Positions 1-8,291 of a stretch of 64,000 bases of DNA are shown piece by piece. This stretch comes from Eubacteriales bacterium (GTDB taxonomy: Bacteria; Bacillota; Clostridia; Lachnospirales; Lachnospiraceae). The DNA is taken from positions 16,004 through 80,003 of the forward strand of contig JAUNJF010000014.1 in assembly GCA_030533405.1 (NCBI GenBank), in the 5' to 3' direction. Within the stretch, counting starts at the first letter, position 1. Every line of letters starts with the position of its first letter. The position numbers and the translations under genes are program-made. The notes under the pieces were generated by a model. That model searched no databases and was not told where the DNA came from. It was given only the letters and a program-made list of their open reading frames with translations.

Positions 1-294
1 ATCAGCATCTCTTAATGCCACCATATATACATCCTTATTCTGTTGCTCATTGTAAAATGTATAAATCATATTGTGATCTTCATTCTCAGCAAACCAGCTC
101 ACAACCTTCTTAATAATCTCATTCGATTTTTCATTGTGACAATTCAATAAGCTTTTTCCAACCAGCTTGGCGCCACCTCTTTTTTCATAATTTGCAATTG
201 CAGCTGGGTTCATATAAATGATGGTGTGCTCCAAATCACAAATCACCACTGATGCTCTATCCTGATCAATAATACTCTTAAAAAATGCTTCCAT
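1..294 (-). CDS. PAS-domain protein, 3' part beyond window
   Basis: The frame opens at an ATG at 294 behind a good ribosome site (AGGAGA, about 7 nt upstream) and stays open for 98 codons to the window edge, so only the N-terminal part is visible. The segment looks like a PAS fold: it starts MEAFFKSIIDQDRASVVICD, continues with an IIYMNPAA motif, a VGKSLLNCHN segment typical of the PAS helix region, then a beta strand with MIYTFY. PAS domains sense ligands or redox state and usually sit next to signalling outputs, but no output domain can be seen here. The gene is preceded by a dispersed intergenic repeat. Confidence 0.75.
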   Translation of the reverse strand, partial: MEAFFKSIIDQDRASVVICDLEHTIIYMNPAAIANYEKRGGAKLVGKSLLNCHNEKSNEIIKKVVSWFAENEDHNMIYTFYNEQQNKDVYMVALRDAD

Positions 295-349
295 AATTCT
301 TCTCCTATTCTTTCTTTTTATTCTTTTGTGTGCTTTGCATGCTAGCCGC

Positions 350-432
350 AAAGCGGCGTATGTTCGGATATTGTCTCGTGCCTTGTGGACGAGACCTATA
401 GGAAATTCAAAGAATTTCCTATAAAATAAAAA
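350..432. repeat. Dispersed intergenic repeat, copy A
   Basis: This block of about 80 bp matches a second copy at 12625-12710. Both begin AAAGCGGCGTATGTTCG and contain two inverted repeats: a GTCTCGT/ACGAGAC stem (372-394) and an ATAGGAAATTC/GAATTTCCTAT stem (397-421). In each copy the block lies between a minus-strand terminator and the next minus-strand gene. The stem carries a paired C-G to T-A change between copies, which suggests selection for the fold. Confidence 0.7.
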
Positions 433-455
433 GGCATGGTAGAAACTACCATGCC
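421..455 (-). terminator. Rho-independent terminator of the 36-aa peptide unit
   Basis: A perfect 10-bp stem, GGCATGGTAG with CTACCATGCC and a 3-nt loop (433-455), is followed in the minus direction by a T-rich tract (432-421). On the plus strand there is no T-tract, so it works for minus-strand transcripts, namely the small-peptide unit at 496-606. Confidence 0.85.
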
Positions 456-495
456 CTAAATTCAATATGAAATAAAACTATAGATGTCGATTCGT

Positions 496-606
496 CTATA
501 GGATATTCCTACTTATGGAGGTAATTTCATGCATAAATATATCTCTGTTGTCTGTAATATGTGTTGATACATATCTAGTTTCGTGAATTCTAATCATTGT
601 AAACAT
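496..606 (-). CDS. 36-aa peptide with its own promoter and terminator
   Basis: A 36-codon frame starts at ATG 606, 8 nt after a near-perfect AAAGGAGG ribosome site. An ATG at 612 is in the same frame but too close to the site. The peptide begins MFTMIRIHETRYVSTHITDN and ends in SRNIL; it is basic and not obviously hydrophobic. A sigma-A type promoter (TTGACA, 17 nt, TAATTT; 706-678) lies upstream and an intrinsic terminator lies 40 bp downstream, so this is a complete short transcription unit. I recognise no family. It could also be a small RNA whose frame is incidental, but the strong ribosome site argues for translation. Confidence 0.6.
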   Translation of the reverse strand: MFTMIRIHETRYVSTHITDNRDIFMHEITSISRNIL

Positions 607-677
607 GTTCATTACCTCCTTTCTTAATCATTATTATTTTCTAGTTACAATTCTGTTTTACAAAACCATTAATCAAT

Positions 678-706
678 AAATTACAAAAGATTTCCTCTTC
701 TGTCAA
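678..706 (-). promoter_or_regulatory. SigA promoter of the 36-aa peptide unit
   Basis: Minus strand: TTGACA at 706-701, a 17-nt spacer, and TAATTT at 683-678. The consensus -35 and the ideal spacing make this convincing. It leads to the small open frame at 606-496. Confidence 0.7.
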
Positions 707-847
707 GTTTTTTTATTTTCTTGAATAACATCTACCATATCCTTAACGACAATCTTCTCATCCAGAATAACATATTAATTGTATCAAAATTAATTAAATG
801 TTATAATTATTGTCATACAAAACAATCAAATATGGAGGTACTACAAA

Positions 848-3226
848 ATGCTATACGATATCGATTTTGCACTTGCAGGACTCATATTCCTGTTTATTTT
901 ATATTTGTTTTTAACAATTCAATACAATAAACTAATGCCAAGCATTATGCAACTCCGAAAGCTATTTTTATGCCTAATTTTAGCGGATTTTACAGATATT
1001 CTTACGGCATTTACCATCTCCTACTCACAATCCGTACCATTGTGGATTAACTATATCTTAAATATGATCTTTTTTGAATTAGAAGTCATCTGTATTTCGC
1101 TATTTCCAAAATACATTCGTTCCATGTTATCTGACGAACAAAAAAATGCACTTATTTTTGATAAAATAAATGACATCATACTTTTCATTTATGCTCTTAT
1201 CTGTGTCTCCACACCGCTTACACACAGTATCTTTTATTTTGATGAAAACAAAGAATATCAGCATGGCTTTTTATATCTGATTATTTATATATTGCCTTTA
1301 TATTTCTTTGTTTATTCTTTTGTAAGATTAATCGTTAACAAAAAATCCTTTAACAAACGTCAGTTTTATTCTATTATTGGCTTTATTATCGTTGCTACGA
1401 GTGGTCCAGCCCTTCAAATGCTATTGCCTGGCAATCGAATCATAGATTTCTTTGCCTTAAGCATAGCAGCCATTATCGTTGTAATCGGATTAGAAACACC
1501 AGATTTTCTTGCCCTTGAAAAAACATTAGCCGAGTTGGAAACACACAAAGAATTGTTAGAAAAAGCAAAACGTAAAGAGGAAGAACGAAGCAAGGTCATC
1601 CACGAAATGACAAAATCAGCATCCTGGAGTATTCACCTCGATGCCAATCATAACATAACCGAATCCTTTTGGAGCGATGAATTTTTCTGGCTATTAGGCT
1701 ATGAAAGAGAAGAACTCGCCGGTAAAGAAGATACTTTTTGGTTTGACTCTTTGCATCCAGACGAGGCAAACAGTACCTTAGAAGCCTTCGGCAAAGGATT
1801 ACAAGGCATAGAACAATACGATGTTATTTATCGTTTACGGAGCAAAAACGGAGAATACAAATGGTATCGTGGAACTGGCGAGTTAAAATCAGATCCTAAC
1901 GCAGAAGGAACTGTATATCACGGTATTATTCAAGATGTAAATGACAAAATCATCAAAGAAGATCTCATAAAAGAAAAAACAGCAGCCCTTGAGGAATTAG
2001 AAAAATCACAGTTAGCACTAAAGGAAGCGCTCCAAAAAGCAGAGGCAGCTGATAAAGCCAAATCAGATTTCCTTGCAAATATGTCACATGAAATCCGTAC
2101 GCCAATCAATGCGGTTCTTGGCATGAATGAATTAATTGCAAGAGAAAGTACGGAACCCACCATACAAACATACTCTGCAAATGTTGCGGATGCTGGCAAT
2201 GCGCTATTGTCCCTTATAAACGATATTTTAGATTTTTCGAAAATTGAAGCTGGTCGCATGGAATTAGCACCTGCCGATTATGAACTGTCTGTCCTTCTTC
2301 GTGAAGTGAACAATATTATTCGCGTTCGATGTATTGACAAGGGATTAAATTTCATCATTCAAAACAATCCAGACATTCCAAATCACCTTTATGGCGATGA
2401 GGTTCGTCTCCGCCAGATAATAATTAATCTTTTAAACAACGCACTAAAGTACACTGATCAAGGATCAGTCACACTGGATGCAAATTTTGAGACAACACAA
2501 GATGGAAATATCACATTGATAATGTCCGTCACAGACACCGGAATTGGAATTAAAGAAGAAGATCTTCCTTTATTATTTGAATCCTTTAAACGAATTGATT
2601 TAAAACAGAACCGAAAACGAGAAGGAACTGGTCTAGGACTTAATATCACAAAGTCTTTCGTAGAAATGATGCATGGTGTAATCGAGGTACACAGTGTATA
2701 CGGCAAAGGTTCTACCTTCCTTATCCGAATCCCACAGGTTGTAACGGCTGACACTAAAATCGGAGTATTTGATACATCATTAAATGCTCCAAAGAAAAAG
2801 AAATTTGAACCTTCTTTTACAGCACCTGAAGCACGTATCCTTGTTGTAGATGATGTTGCTATCAATCTAAAGGTAATGAAAGGTCTTCTAAAACAAACCG
2901 CAATTACCGTTGACACGGCTAGTTCTGGACAGGAATGTCTAAATGCAATTGTTGATACACTATATGATATCATTCTTCTTGACCATATGATGCCTGAAAT
3001 GGATGGCATTGAAACTATGGATTGCATCCATCAGGATCACACACATGTTAATCAAGCAACCCCTATTATCATGCTTACAGCAAACGCAATTATAGGTGCG
3101 AAAGAGGAATACTTAAAAATGGGCTTTATTGATTATCTTTCAAAGCCAGTTCATCCACAAGAACTTGATGCAATGCTTATAAAACATTTGCCAAAAGAAA
3201 AGGTAATTCCCAACACACATTTATAA
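848..3226 (+). CDS. Membrane hybrid sensor histidine kinase
   Basis: 792 residues. Residues 1-215 hold about seven hydrophobic segments, followed by a short coiled coil, a PAS_3 domain (about 255-370, with HPDE and WYRGTGEL), a second coiled coil, and HisKA with the phosphoacceptor in NMSHEIRTP (His414). HATPase_c follows, with N-box NLLNNALKYT (about 528-536), DTGIGI (563-568) and GTGLGL (593-598). A C-terminal receiver domain has acceptor Asp712 in LLDHMMPEMDG and a conserved SKP near 765. The start follows GGAGG by 8-9 nt. No HPt domain is present, so the relay partner must be elsewhere; the kinase at 14213-16837 does carry one. Its stop codon overlaps that of the convergent thiD. The signal is unknown. 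Confidence 0.93.
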   Translation: MLYDIDFALAGLIFLFILYLFLTIQYNKLMPSIMQLRKLFLCLILADFTDILTAFTISYSQSVPLWINYILNMIFFELEVICISLFPKYIRSMLSDEQKNALIFDKINDIILFIYALICVSTPLTHSIFYFDENKEYQHGFLYLIIYILPLYFFVYSFVRLIVNKKSFNKRQFYSIIGFIIVATSGPALQMLLPGNRIIDFFALSIAAIIVVIGLETPDFLALEKTLAELETHKELLEKAKRKEEERSKVIHEMTKSASWSIHLDANHNITESFWSDEFFWLLGYEREELAGKEDTFWFDSLHPDEANSTLEAFGKGLQGIEQYDVIYRLRSKNGEYKWYRGTGELKSDPNAEGTVYHGIIQDVNDKIIKEDLIKEKTAALEELEKSQLALKEALQKAEAADKAKSDFLANMSHEIRTPINAVLGMNELIARESTEPTIQTYSANVADAGNALLSLINDILDFSKIEAGRMELAPADYELSVLLREVNNIIRVRCIDKGLNFIIQNNPDIPNHLYGDEVRLRQIIINLLNNALKYTDQGSVTLDANFETTQDGNITLIMSVTDTGIGIKEEDLPLLFESFKRIDLKQNRKREGTGLGLNITKSFVEMMHGVIEVHSVYGKGSTFLIRIPQVVTADTKIGVFDTSLNAPKKKKFEPSFTAPEARILVVDDVAINLKVMKGLLKQTAITVDTASSGQECLNAIVDTLYDIILLDHMMPEMDGIETMDCIHQDHTHVNQATPIIMLTANAIIGAKEEYLKMGFIDYLSKPVHPQELDAMLIKHLPKEKVIPNTHL

Positions 3227-4009
3227 ATCAGAAATTGCATATCCATGATTCATCGGACCACTGCCTTTTCCCAAATCCAGCATCGCCCCAAGCGCCCCTG
3301 ATATATAAGCTTTCGCATTTTTTACAGACTCCGAAAGGGACTTTCCTTTTGCTAAATTCGAAGCAATTGCACTCGATAGCGTACAACCAGTTCCGTGACT
3401 GTTCGGATTATCAATTCTTTCTCCATAAAACCATTCATACGAACTATCTCGGTACAACAAATCATTTGCATCATTCGTTTTGTGTCCGCCTTTTAATAGG
3501 ACATGGCAATGATATGTCTCACTAATAGATTTTGCTGCAGCGACCATATCCTCTGCATTGGTAATTTTCATACCCGAAAGTATTTCTGCTTCTGGAATAT
3601 TCGGTGTAATTACTTCTGCTAACGGAATTAAATGCGTTGTCAAAGCTTCCAAAGCCTCATCAGCCATCAGCTTGGAACCACTTGTCGCAACCATGACAGG
3701 ATCTAACACAATATGTTTTGCTTCATATTGCTTGAGTTTTTCAGCAATTACAAGAATCAGCTCTTTGTCTGATACCATACCGATTTTCACTGCATCTGGA
3801 TAAATATCTGTAAAAATGCAATCCAACTGCTTACCCAAAAAATCTGGTGTTGCATTTAAAATGTCAACAACTCCTGTTGTATTTTGTGCGGTTAGTGCTG
3901 TAATGGCTGTCATAGCGTAAACACCATTTGCCATCATCGTCTTAATATCTGCCTGAATTCCTGCTCCACCGCTGGAATCACTCCCTGCTATCGATAATGC
4001 TGTATACAT
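3221..4009 (-). CDS. thiD: Hydroxymethylpyrimidine (phosphate) kinase ThiD
   Basis: 262 residues, full length for the ribokinase-fold HMP/HMP-P kinases that make the pyrimidine half of thiamine. It opens with ALSIAGSDSSGGAGIQADIKT, the family hallmark, has LDPVMVATSG mid-protein and ends with the anion-hole/catalytic loop NPNSHGTGCTLSSAIA. The start follows AAGGAGAATGAT. No other thi gene is nearby, so the enzyme may work in salvage as well as synthesis. The stop codon (TAA at 3223-3221) lies inside a TTATAA shared with the convergent kinase. The hypothetical gene at 4027-4551 ends 17 bp upstream and is probably cotranscribed. Confidence 0.95.
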   Translation of the reverse strand: MYTALSIAGSDSSGGAGIQADIKTMMANGVYAMTAITALTAQNTTGVVDILNATPDFLGKQLDCIFTDIYPDAVKIGMVSDKELILVIAEKLKQYEAKHIVLDPVMVATSGSKLMADEALEALTTHLIPLAEVITPNIPEAEILSGMKITNAEDMVAAAKSISETYHCHVLLKGGHKTNDANDLLYRDSSYEWFYGERIDNPNSHGTGCTLSSAIASNLAKGKSLSESVKNAKAYISGALGAMLDLGKGSGPMNHGYAISDL

Positions 4010-4026
4010 ATCATTCTCCTTTTTCT

Positions 4027-4551
4027 TTAGCCAAACTGTTCCTCTGCCTGGCGCTTTGCCTCATCAATTTGTGCCTGCTTCTTCGCCTCATCCTCTGCCG
4101 CTTCTCGATTCAATCGTTCCATAATCTCCATGGCACGACGCATCTCGTCATCACTTGGCGCAGGAGCCGCCTGCTCTACACTTTCCTCTTTTAGCTGTTC
4201 TACCTCAGAAGCAGCTTTTCCCGCCTGAATGAAAGAATTCACATCCACTTTGTTGGCATTCATAATCGCATCAATACGCGCCTTCTCATCTGCTTCACGT
4301 TTTGCTTTCTCTAACGCTTGTTCTTTCTCCTGATTAATTCGATTTAACACTGCAAGCGCATCCATGTCACCATCACCATTTGCTTCTTGTCCCACTGCAT
4401 CAGAACTCACTTCCTGCATCGGCTGTGTTGGAGCAGATTCACTTGTACGAACAGGATTCTGCGTATTATTGTTATTAATCCTTAACACTGGAAGAATGAC
4501 AAGTTGCCACCACTTCACAATATTTCCAGTAATTACCTTAAATATATTCAT
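4027..4551 (-). CDS. Charged, helical protein with internal repeat, unknown function
   Basis: 174 residues, not recognised. A hydrophobic N-terminus (IVKWWQLVILPVLRI, about 12-26) could be a membrane anchor or peripheral helix. It is followed by an Asn/Ser/Thr linker and a long, strongly charged region predicted to be helical or coiled coil. Two segments resemble each other: about residues 63-95 (ALAVLNRINQEKEQALEK) and about 135-172 (AMEIMERLNREAAEDEAKKQ), which suggests an internal duplication. The start follows GGGAGATTATAGC. It sits 17 bp upstream of thiD on the same strand, but nothing in the sequence ties it to thiamine metabolism. Confidence 0.7.
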   Translation of the reverse strand: MNIFKVITGNIVKWWQLVILPVLRINNNNTQNPVRTSESAPTQPMQEVSSDAVGQEANGDGDMDALAVLNRINQEKEQALEKAKREADEKARIDAIMNANKVDVNSFIQAGKAASEVEQLKEESVEQAAPAPSDDEMRRAMEIMERLNREAAEDEAKKQAQIDEAKRQAEEQFG

Positions 4552-4662
4552 GCTATAATCTCCCTAAATATTATGTCTTTTTTTATTTTATCGAACAATT
4601 TCTGCATTTTCAATACTATCTATTCTTTTTACAACATATAAAGTATATCAAATCCCTATAAT

Positions 4663-5643
4663 CTAATCGTTCTGAAATCTCGATAAATGTTCAAACGGAA
4701 GAATCTGTCGACCGCGAAACAAACCGCAACCATCATTAATGCGGTAATTATCAATTGCCTTAAACATATTCACATCTACTTCCGCAAGACGAATATTCCG
4801 AAGCATTTGAATTCTCTCACAAGCCTCATCAAAATACTTACACTCACCAACAGGAATGTTCTGATTTCTTACACGGTCTAATTCCTGCTGTTTTTCATAG
4901 CCAAAATGATTCGCCTCGCCGATTTCTGCATTATCATCCATTTCCTTCGTACGTAACTGCACCTCTGTGAAGCATCTCGAAAAGTTATCATAAAGCGTAA
5001 TATGCAGTGACTGATAACCATGTGGCTTTGTATTAACAATATAATCTCGAAAATACGGACGTACTGACTCATCCATTTGTGGAGAATATTGTCCCGATGT
5101 GATCCCCGAAAGTTCTGCTGTAAATCCACGTTCCTCTAAAAATGCAGGAATCATATTGGCAATTTGATAAAGGTATTTTATCTCCAATTCTTCCTGACTC
5201 TCGCCTTCTTTTACCTGACATTTCGGAAGTGATATTACAATTCGATATGCGATAATATCTCGAAAACACATCAATCGATTCTTTATCTCAAGCTCTGTCG
5301 GAAACTTTCCATTCGCTATATAATAATCTGAAATATATTCCACAATATACCCATTTATTTTTTCCTCCGCGCGAATCAGAGACTTAATTCTTCCCTTAAA
5401 TGTGAAAGCAAGAAATGGATATTCATGAAGCATTTGCTTATATAATTCCTTAATTCTCTGTGATTGCGATGTCAGGAAATCGTTATGCTCTAAAATTTCT
5501 TTAATTTGAATAAGAATATTACAATGTGCAACATCAATTGTATTATGATTCACCCTGGCACTTTCCATCAGATCCTCGATATATTGATGCAGTATTTTCA
5601 ATACTGTATTCCCAGAATATAAATAATCATTTAATGTAACCAT
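4663..5643 (-). CDS. RelA/SpoT-domain protein, probable small alarmone synthetase
   Basis: 326 residues. The central part matches the (p)ppGpp synthetase fold: GRIKSLIRAEEKI (about 84-96, substrate-binding basic region), RDIIAYRIVI (about 128-137, the metal-binding Asp region), then KPHGYQSLHITLYDN (206-220), TEVQLRTKEMD (226-236, with the catalytic-type Glu227) and AEIGEANHFGYE. There is no HD hydrolase domain and no TGS or ACT domain. An N-terminal helical extension of about 80 residues makes it longer than typical small synthetases (210-250 residues). Cytoplasmic, monocistronic, with a good site AGGAAGGTGGAATAA. Synthesis of ppGpp, pppGpp or another pyrophosphorylated product is inferred, not shown. 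Confidence 0.8.
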   Translation of the reverse strand: MVTLNDYLYSGNTVLKILHQYIEDLMESARVNHNTIDVAHCNILIQIKEILEHNDFLTSQSQRIKELYKQMLHEYPFLAFTFKGRIKSLIRAEEKINGYIVEYISDYYIANGKFPTELEIKNRLMCFRDIIAYRIVISLPKCQVKEGESQEELEIKYLYQIANMIPAFLEERGFTAELSGITSGQYSPQMDESVRPYFRDYIVNTKPHGYQSLHITLYDNFSRCFTEVQLRTKEMDDNAEIGEANHFGYEKQQELDRVRNQNIPVGECKYFDEACERIQMLRNIRLAEVDVNMFKAIDNYRINDGCGLFRGRQILPFEHLSRFQND

Positions 5644-5736
5644 TTATTCCACCTTCCTTATATATTTCACCTTCCTCATCACACATATATTATAACATAT
5701 TTCATACAAATATACATGCATATGTAGCCATTTTCA

Positions 5737-6261
5737 TCACTTCAAATCACAAAAATACAGATCCTCATGTGGGTTAGTCTTTGCCAATCCCAATCGAACA
5801 ACAGTTGCCTCAAATGGTTGAAAACCTTCCTGCATAATTTGAAATGCAATTTGCATCTGCTCTTTTTCCAACGTTTTCCCTAGTGTAACATGTGGCAACC
5901 ACTGCATTGGCTGATAATACCGACTTACCGTTGTTTCCGGAACACAAGCAACCGTATCATAAATCTGCTTTGACAATCCCTGTAGATAAGCGTTTAATAC
6001 CGGGGTTGCATAAAGTACATAAGGAAAAAAAGCGCCAACCGACATAAACCGGATGGTGCCCTTCTTAAGCTTTGCTTCTAGTTGCTTTACATACGGAATC
6101 AGAAGTTCTCCACTTCTCGCTTCAACGGATGAAATGGTCATATGGGGAGGCACACGATAGTCAGTCATAAATGTATTCCCTGTCCGCTCCGCAATTTTAG
6201 CAATATGACGATTTAATATTTTATTTGCATTTTCATCAAAATATATCGATATCAAATACAT
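5737..6261 (-). CDS. 2H phosphoesterase (2'-5' RNA ligase family)
   Basis: 174 residues with the two HxT/S motifs of the 2H superfamily: PPHMTIS (about residues 38-44) and LPHVTLG (about 122-128), separated by the usual distance. Members hydrolyse or ligate 2'-5' or cyclic phosphodiesters; the bacterial LigT/YjcG-like proteins are often of unknown substrate. Start ATG 6261 follows GAGGAGGACGTTGGATTT. The gene stands alone between the RelA/SpoT gene and acyP, all on the same strand. The specific reaction cannot be read from sequence. Confidence 0.85.
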   Translation of the reverse strand: MYLISIYFDENANKILNRHIAKIAERTGNTFMTDYRVPPHMTISSVEARSGELLIPYVKQLEAKLKKGTIRFMSVGAFFPYVLYATPVLNAYLQGLSKQIYDTVACVPETTVSRYYQPMQWLPHVTLGKTLEKEQMQIAFQIMQEGFQPFEATVVRLGLAKTNPHEDLYFCDLK

Positions 6262-6308
6262 AAATCCAACGTCCTCCTCGCATCTATTATTACATACTTA
6301 GGTAAATT

Positions 6309-6581
6309 TCAGCCTCTGATGTGAAATCCCCGTTCATACTCTTCCTCCGGGATATTTTTACACACCATGTCTCTCACATCAATGTATTTTCCATCTTGAA
6401 TCATTTTTATTGTTTCTTGAATCTCTGCTTCTGTTCCCTGAACTTCCATCGTCACAGAACCATCCCATTCATTTAAAACCCAACCAGTAACACCGCAACT
6501 CTCTGCAGCATACTTTGCACGATACCGAAATCCGACACCCTGCACATCACCAAAAAATTGTATTTTTTTACGAGTTTTCAT
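6309..6581 (-). CDS. acyP: Acylphosphatase
   Basis: From ATG 6581 this is 90 residues, the usual acylphosphatase length. The signature GDVQGVGFRYRAKYAAE carries the phosphate-binding Arg, and GWVLNEWDGSVTMEVQG carries the catalytic Asn. The enzyme hydrolyses acyl phosphates in the cytoplasm. Starts further upstream (a TTG at 6614) would add a hydrophobic, non-conserved stretch. The nearest GGAG lies 17 nt from ATG 6581, so the exact start is slightly uncertain. Confidence 0.92.
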   Translation of the reverse strand: MKTRKKIQFFGDVQGVGFRYRAKYAAESCGVTGWVLNEWDGSVTMEVQGTEAEIQETIKMIQDGKYIDVRDMVCKNIPEEEYERGFHIRG

Positions 6582-6653
6582 AATAAAACAAATCTTAACT
6601 CCTATTCTTATCAATCATTTTATCTATTATATCATTTATCCATCCAATAGGAT

Positions 6654-6998
6654 TTATTTTTCTTTTATTCGGTATTTCTTTTCAATCAAAAAAACATAAA
6701 CAATCATTAACGCTATACACTCTACAATCGTCCCACCACCAGTCACGAACAAAATAAGGGGAACACTTTCTTCCCCTTCTTGTAAAAGTGGAATTCCAAG
6801 ACAACAAAGAACAACTGCAAATATCATCCAAAGAATTCCCATCGCGCGATTGTACGCTTTCACGTCTGTAACTTCCAGTTTTTGACTACTATTTGCCCAA
6901 AATCCAACTGCTTTCTTAGAACAAAAGCATACAACAGCTAAAACCACAAAAATCATTGCCGATATACACCAAACAATAAATCCTACCATAATTTTCAT
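6654..6998 (-). CDS. Small membrane protein of Clostridia (DUF3784-like)
   Basis: About 114 residues with three hydrophobic helices (about 5-25, 48-68 and 75-100), a conserved-looking central loop FWANSSQKLEVTDVKAYNRAMG and a basic C-terminal tail ending EKKYRIKEK. This resembles the DUF3784-type small membrane proteins common in Clostridia, whose function is unknown. ATGs at 6998 and 6989 are both possible; GGAAAGG lies 2 and 11 nt upstream respectively, so the second may be the true start. It lies just downstream of the PadR/DUF3887 operon on the same strand. Confidence 0.7.
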   Translation of the reverse strand: MKIMVGFIVWCISAMIFVVLAVVCFCSKKAVGFWANSSQKLEVTDVKAYNRAMGILWMIFAVVLCCLGIPLLQEGEESVPLILFVTGGGTIVECIALMIVYVFLIEKKYRIKEK

Positions 6999-7065
6999 AT
7001 CCTTTCCATTACCAGCTGCAATGTTCAAAAAGATGCTACGCGAATTTCTTTGATCATTGCAACCA

Positions 7066-7713
7066 TTATTTTAAATACAATCCAGCCACATGCATATTTT
7101 CATCAAAACTGATGGTATAGATAACATTGACATTCTCATAGCTAGCACTTACCTGACACGTAGCAAAATGATTCTTTTTCTGTGTAATCTCCATAGCATA
7201 AATTTTACCCAGTGATATTCTTTTTCCCCAGTCTTCTCTGAGTTTATCCTTTACCGGATCCATGATATCTGCAGTTAAAATATTTGCCATATCCTCTCGT
7301 GCATTCTTCTGTAATGCATCGTAATCACCTTCATCCAGCCAATCAATGGTCTGTACAACTGCTGCATTTACTTCATCAACATCAAAAACATCACTCTTTG
7401 CTATATCACTCTGTTTTGGAAGAATCAACAGTGCGATTAAAATCATACCTGCAAGAACACCAACAATGGACAAAATAGCCATGAACAATTTCTTATTAGA
7501 ACGACTTTTGTTTATGGCAATTGTCGGTGTCTCATTGAAGCTTGCAGCAATCTCTTTTACAGATCCCATATCTTCCATAATATCCTCTAACTTTTCACCA
7601 GCTGCCAATCTCTCTTTAACCTCTGAAAGCAGCTGCTTTTGAATATCTTTCCCCCGTTTCTTGTCACACTGAATTCCCTTCACAATATCTTTTACATACT
7701 TCTCTGCTGTCAT
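7066..7713 (-). CDS. DUF1700-like N-terminus fused to DUF3887-like domain, membrane protein
   Basis: 215 residues. The N-terminal 60 residues (KRGKDIQKQLLSEVKERLAAG, then SVKEIAASFNE) resemble the helical DUF1700 head that accompanies PadR regulators. One TM helix follows (about 74-93, LFMAILSIVGVLAGMILIALL), then an extracytoplasmic domain of about 120 residues resembling DUF3887. The start ATG directly abuts the TAA of padR (TAAATG), with the GGAGG of the pair inside the padR 3' end, so translation is coupled. In known PadR-DUF1700 operons the second gene is cotranscribed and autorepressed; the physiological role is not established. Confidence 0.8.
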   Translation of the reverse strand: MTAEKYVKDIVKGIQCDKKRGKDIQKQLLSEVKERLAAGEKLEDIMEDMGSVKEIAASFNETPTIAINKSRSNKKLFMAILSIVGVLAGMILIALLILPKQSDIAKSDVFDVDEVNAAVVQTIDWLDEGDYDALQKNAREDMANILTADIMDPVKDKLREDWGKRISLGKIYAMEITQKKNHFATCQVSASYENVNVIYTISFDENMHVAGLYLK

Positions 7714-8052
7714 TTACTTATCCTCCATAATCTGTTCTACACCATTTGCAATATTCTTCCACACGGAGTAAATGTGTGCAAGTGCTTCTAATCCTTTATC
7801 CGTAATACGATAATACTTTCTTGGAACTTGTTTTCCCTCTGCTTCGCTCCACTCACTAACAACCATCTCATCATCTTCTAAACGATACAAAATGGGATAT
7901 AATGTACCATCTTTCAATGCAAAAACGTCTTCACTTTTCTCCTTCATTTCCTGAATAATCTGGTATCCATACTTCGTCTCTCCACTGAGAAGCTTTAATA
8001 CCAGCATTTCCAGGACTCCTTTTTTCATTTGCTTATCATATTTTTCATTCAT
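7714..8052 (-). CDS. PadR-family transcriptional regulator
   Basis: 112 residues of the compact PadR-s2 type. The winged-helix N-terminus reads LEMLVLKLLSGETKYGYQIIQE, then DGTLYPILYRLEDD (recognition helix/wing) and RKYYRITDKGLEAL, with a short C-terminal dimerisation helix. It is the first gene of an operon with the DUF3887-like membrane protein. Its only upstream promoter is buried in a 51-bp palindrome, which makes negative autoregulation very likely. Ligand unknown. Confidence 0.93.
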   Translation of the reverse strand: MNEKYDKQMKKGVLEMLVLKLLSGETKYGYQIIQEMKEKSEDVFALKDGTLYPILYRLEDDEMVVSEWSEAEGKQVPRKYYRITDKGLEALAHIYSVWKNIANGVEQIMEDK

Positions 8053-8106
8053 TCATGCACCTCTTAGCATCTGCGTCTCCTCAAAAGACGCATCTTTGTC
8101 CAAATC

Positions 8107-8166
8107 ATTATACAAGGCTATATACTTTGTATTACAAAGTATATAGCCTTGTATAATAATTGTCAA
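8107..8166 (-). promoter_or_regulatory. padR promoter inside a 51-bp perfect palindrome
   Basis: Minus-strand promoter: TTGACA at 8166-8161, a 17-nt spacer and TATACT at 8143-8138. A perfect inverted repeat with 25-bp arms and one central base covers 8107-8157, so the spacer, the -10 and the start region all lie within it. Its centre, TACTTTGTATTACAAAGTA, looks like a PadR box. Repressor binding there would exclude polymerase. Confidence 0.88.
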
Positions 8167-8251
8167 TCTTTTTTCTAATTCGAGAACGCCCACAGCGTTC
8201 TTGCTGCGGAATGTGCGTCAGCTTTGCTGACATCTCCAATGAGACAAAAAC
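8167..8251. other. Intergenic region with two short hairpins
   Basis: Between the padR promoter and the aat terminator there are two small inverted repeats, GAACGC/GCGTTC (near 8180-8196) and GTCAGC/GCTGAC (near 8217-8231). Neither has a T-tract and no open frame with a ribosome site was found. Confidence 0.4.
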
Positions 8252-8291
8252 GGTTGTGAAAATGACACATTATCATCTCATTTTCACAACC
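8246..8291 (-). terminator. Terminator of the clpS-clpA-aat operon
   Basis: A 14-bp stem (GGTTGTGAAAATGA with TCATTTTCACAACC, 8252-8291) overlaps the last codons of aat and is followed in the minus direction by GTTTTTG. Confidence 0.85.

Noticed and set aside
540-576. 12-codon plus-strand frame MHKYISVVCNMC after GGAGGTAAT
   Set aside because: It lies antisense inside the 36-aa unit, without a plus-strand promoter or conservation evidence.
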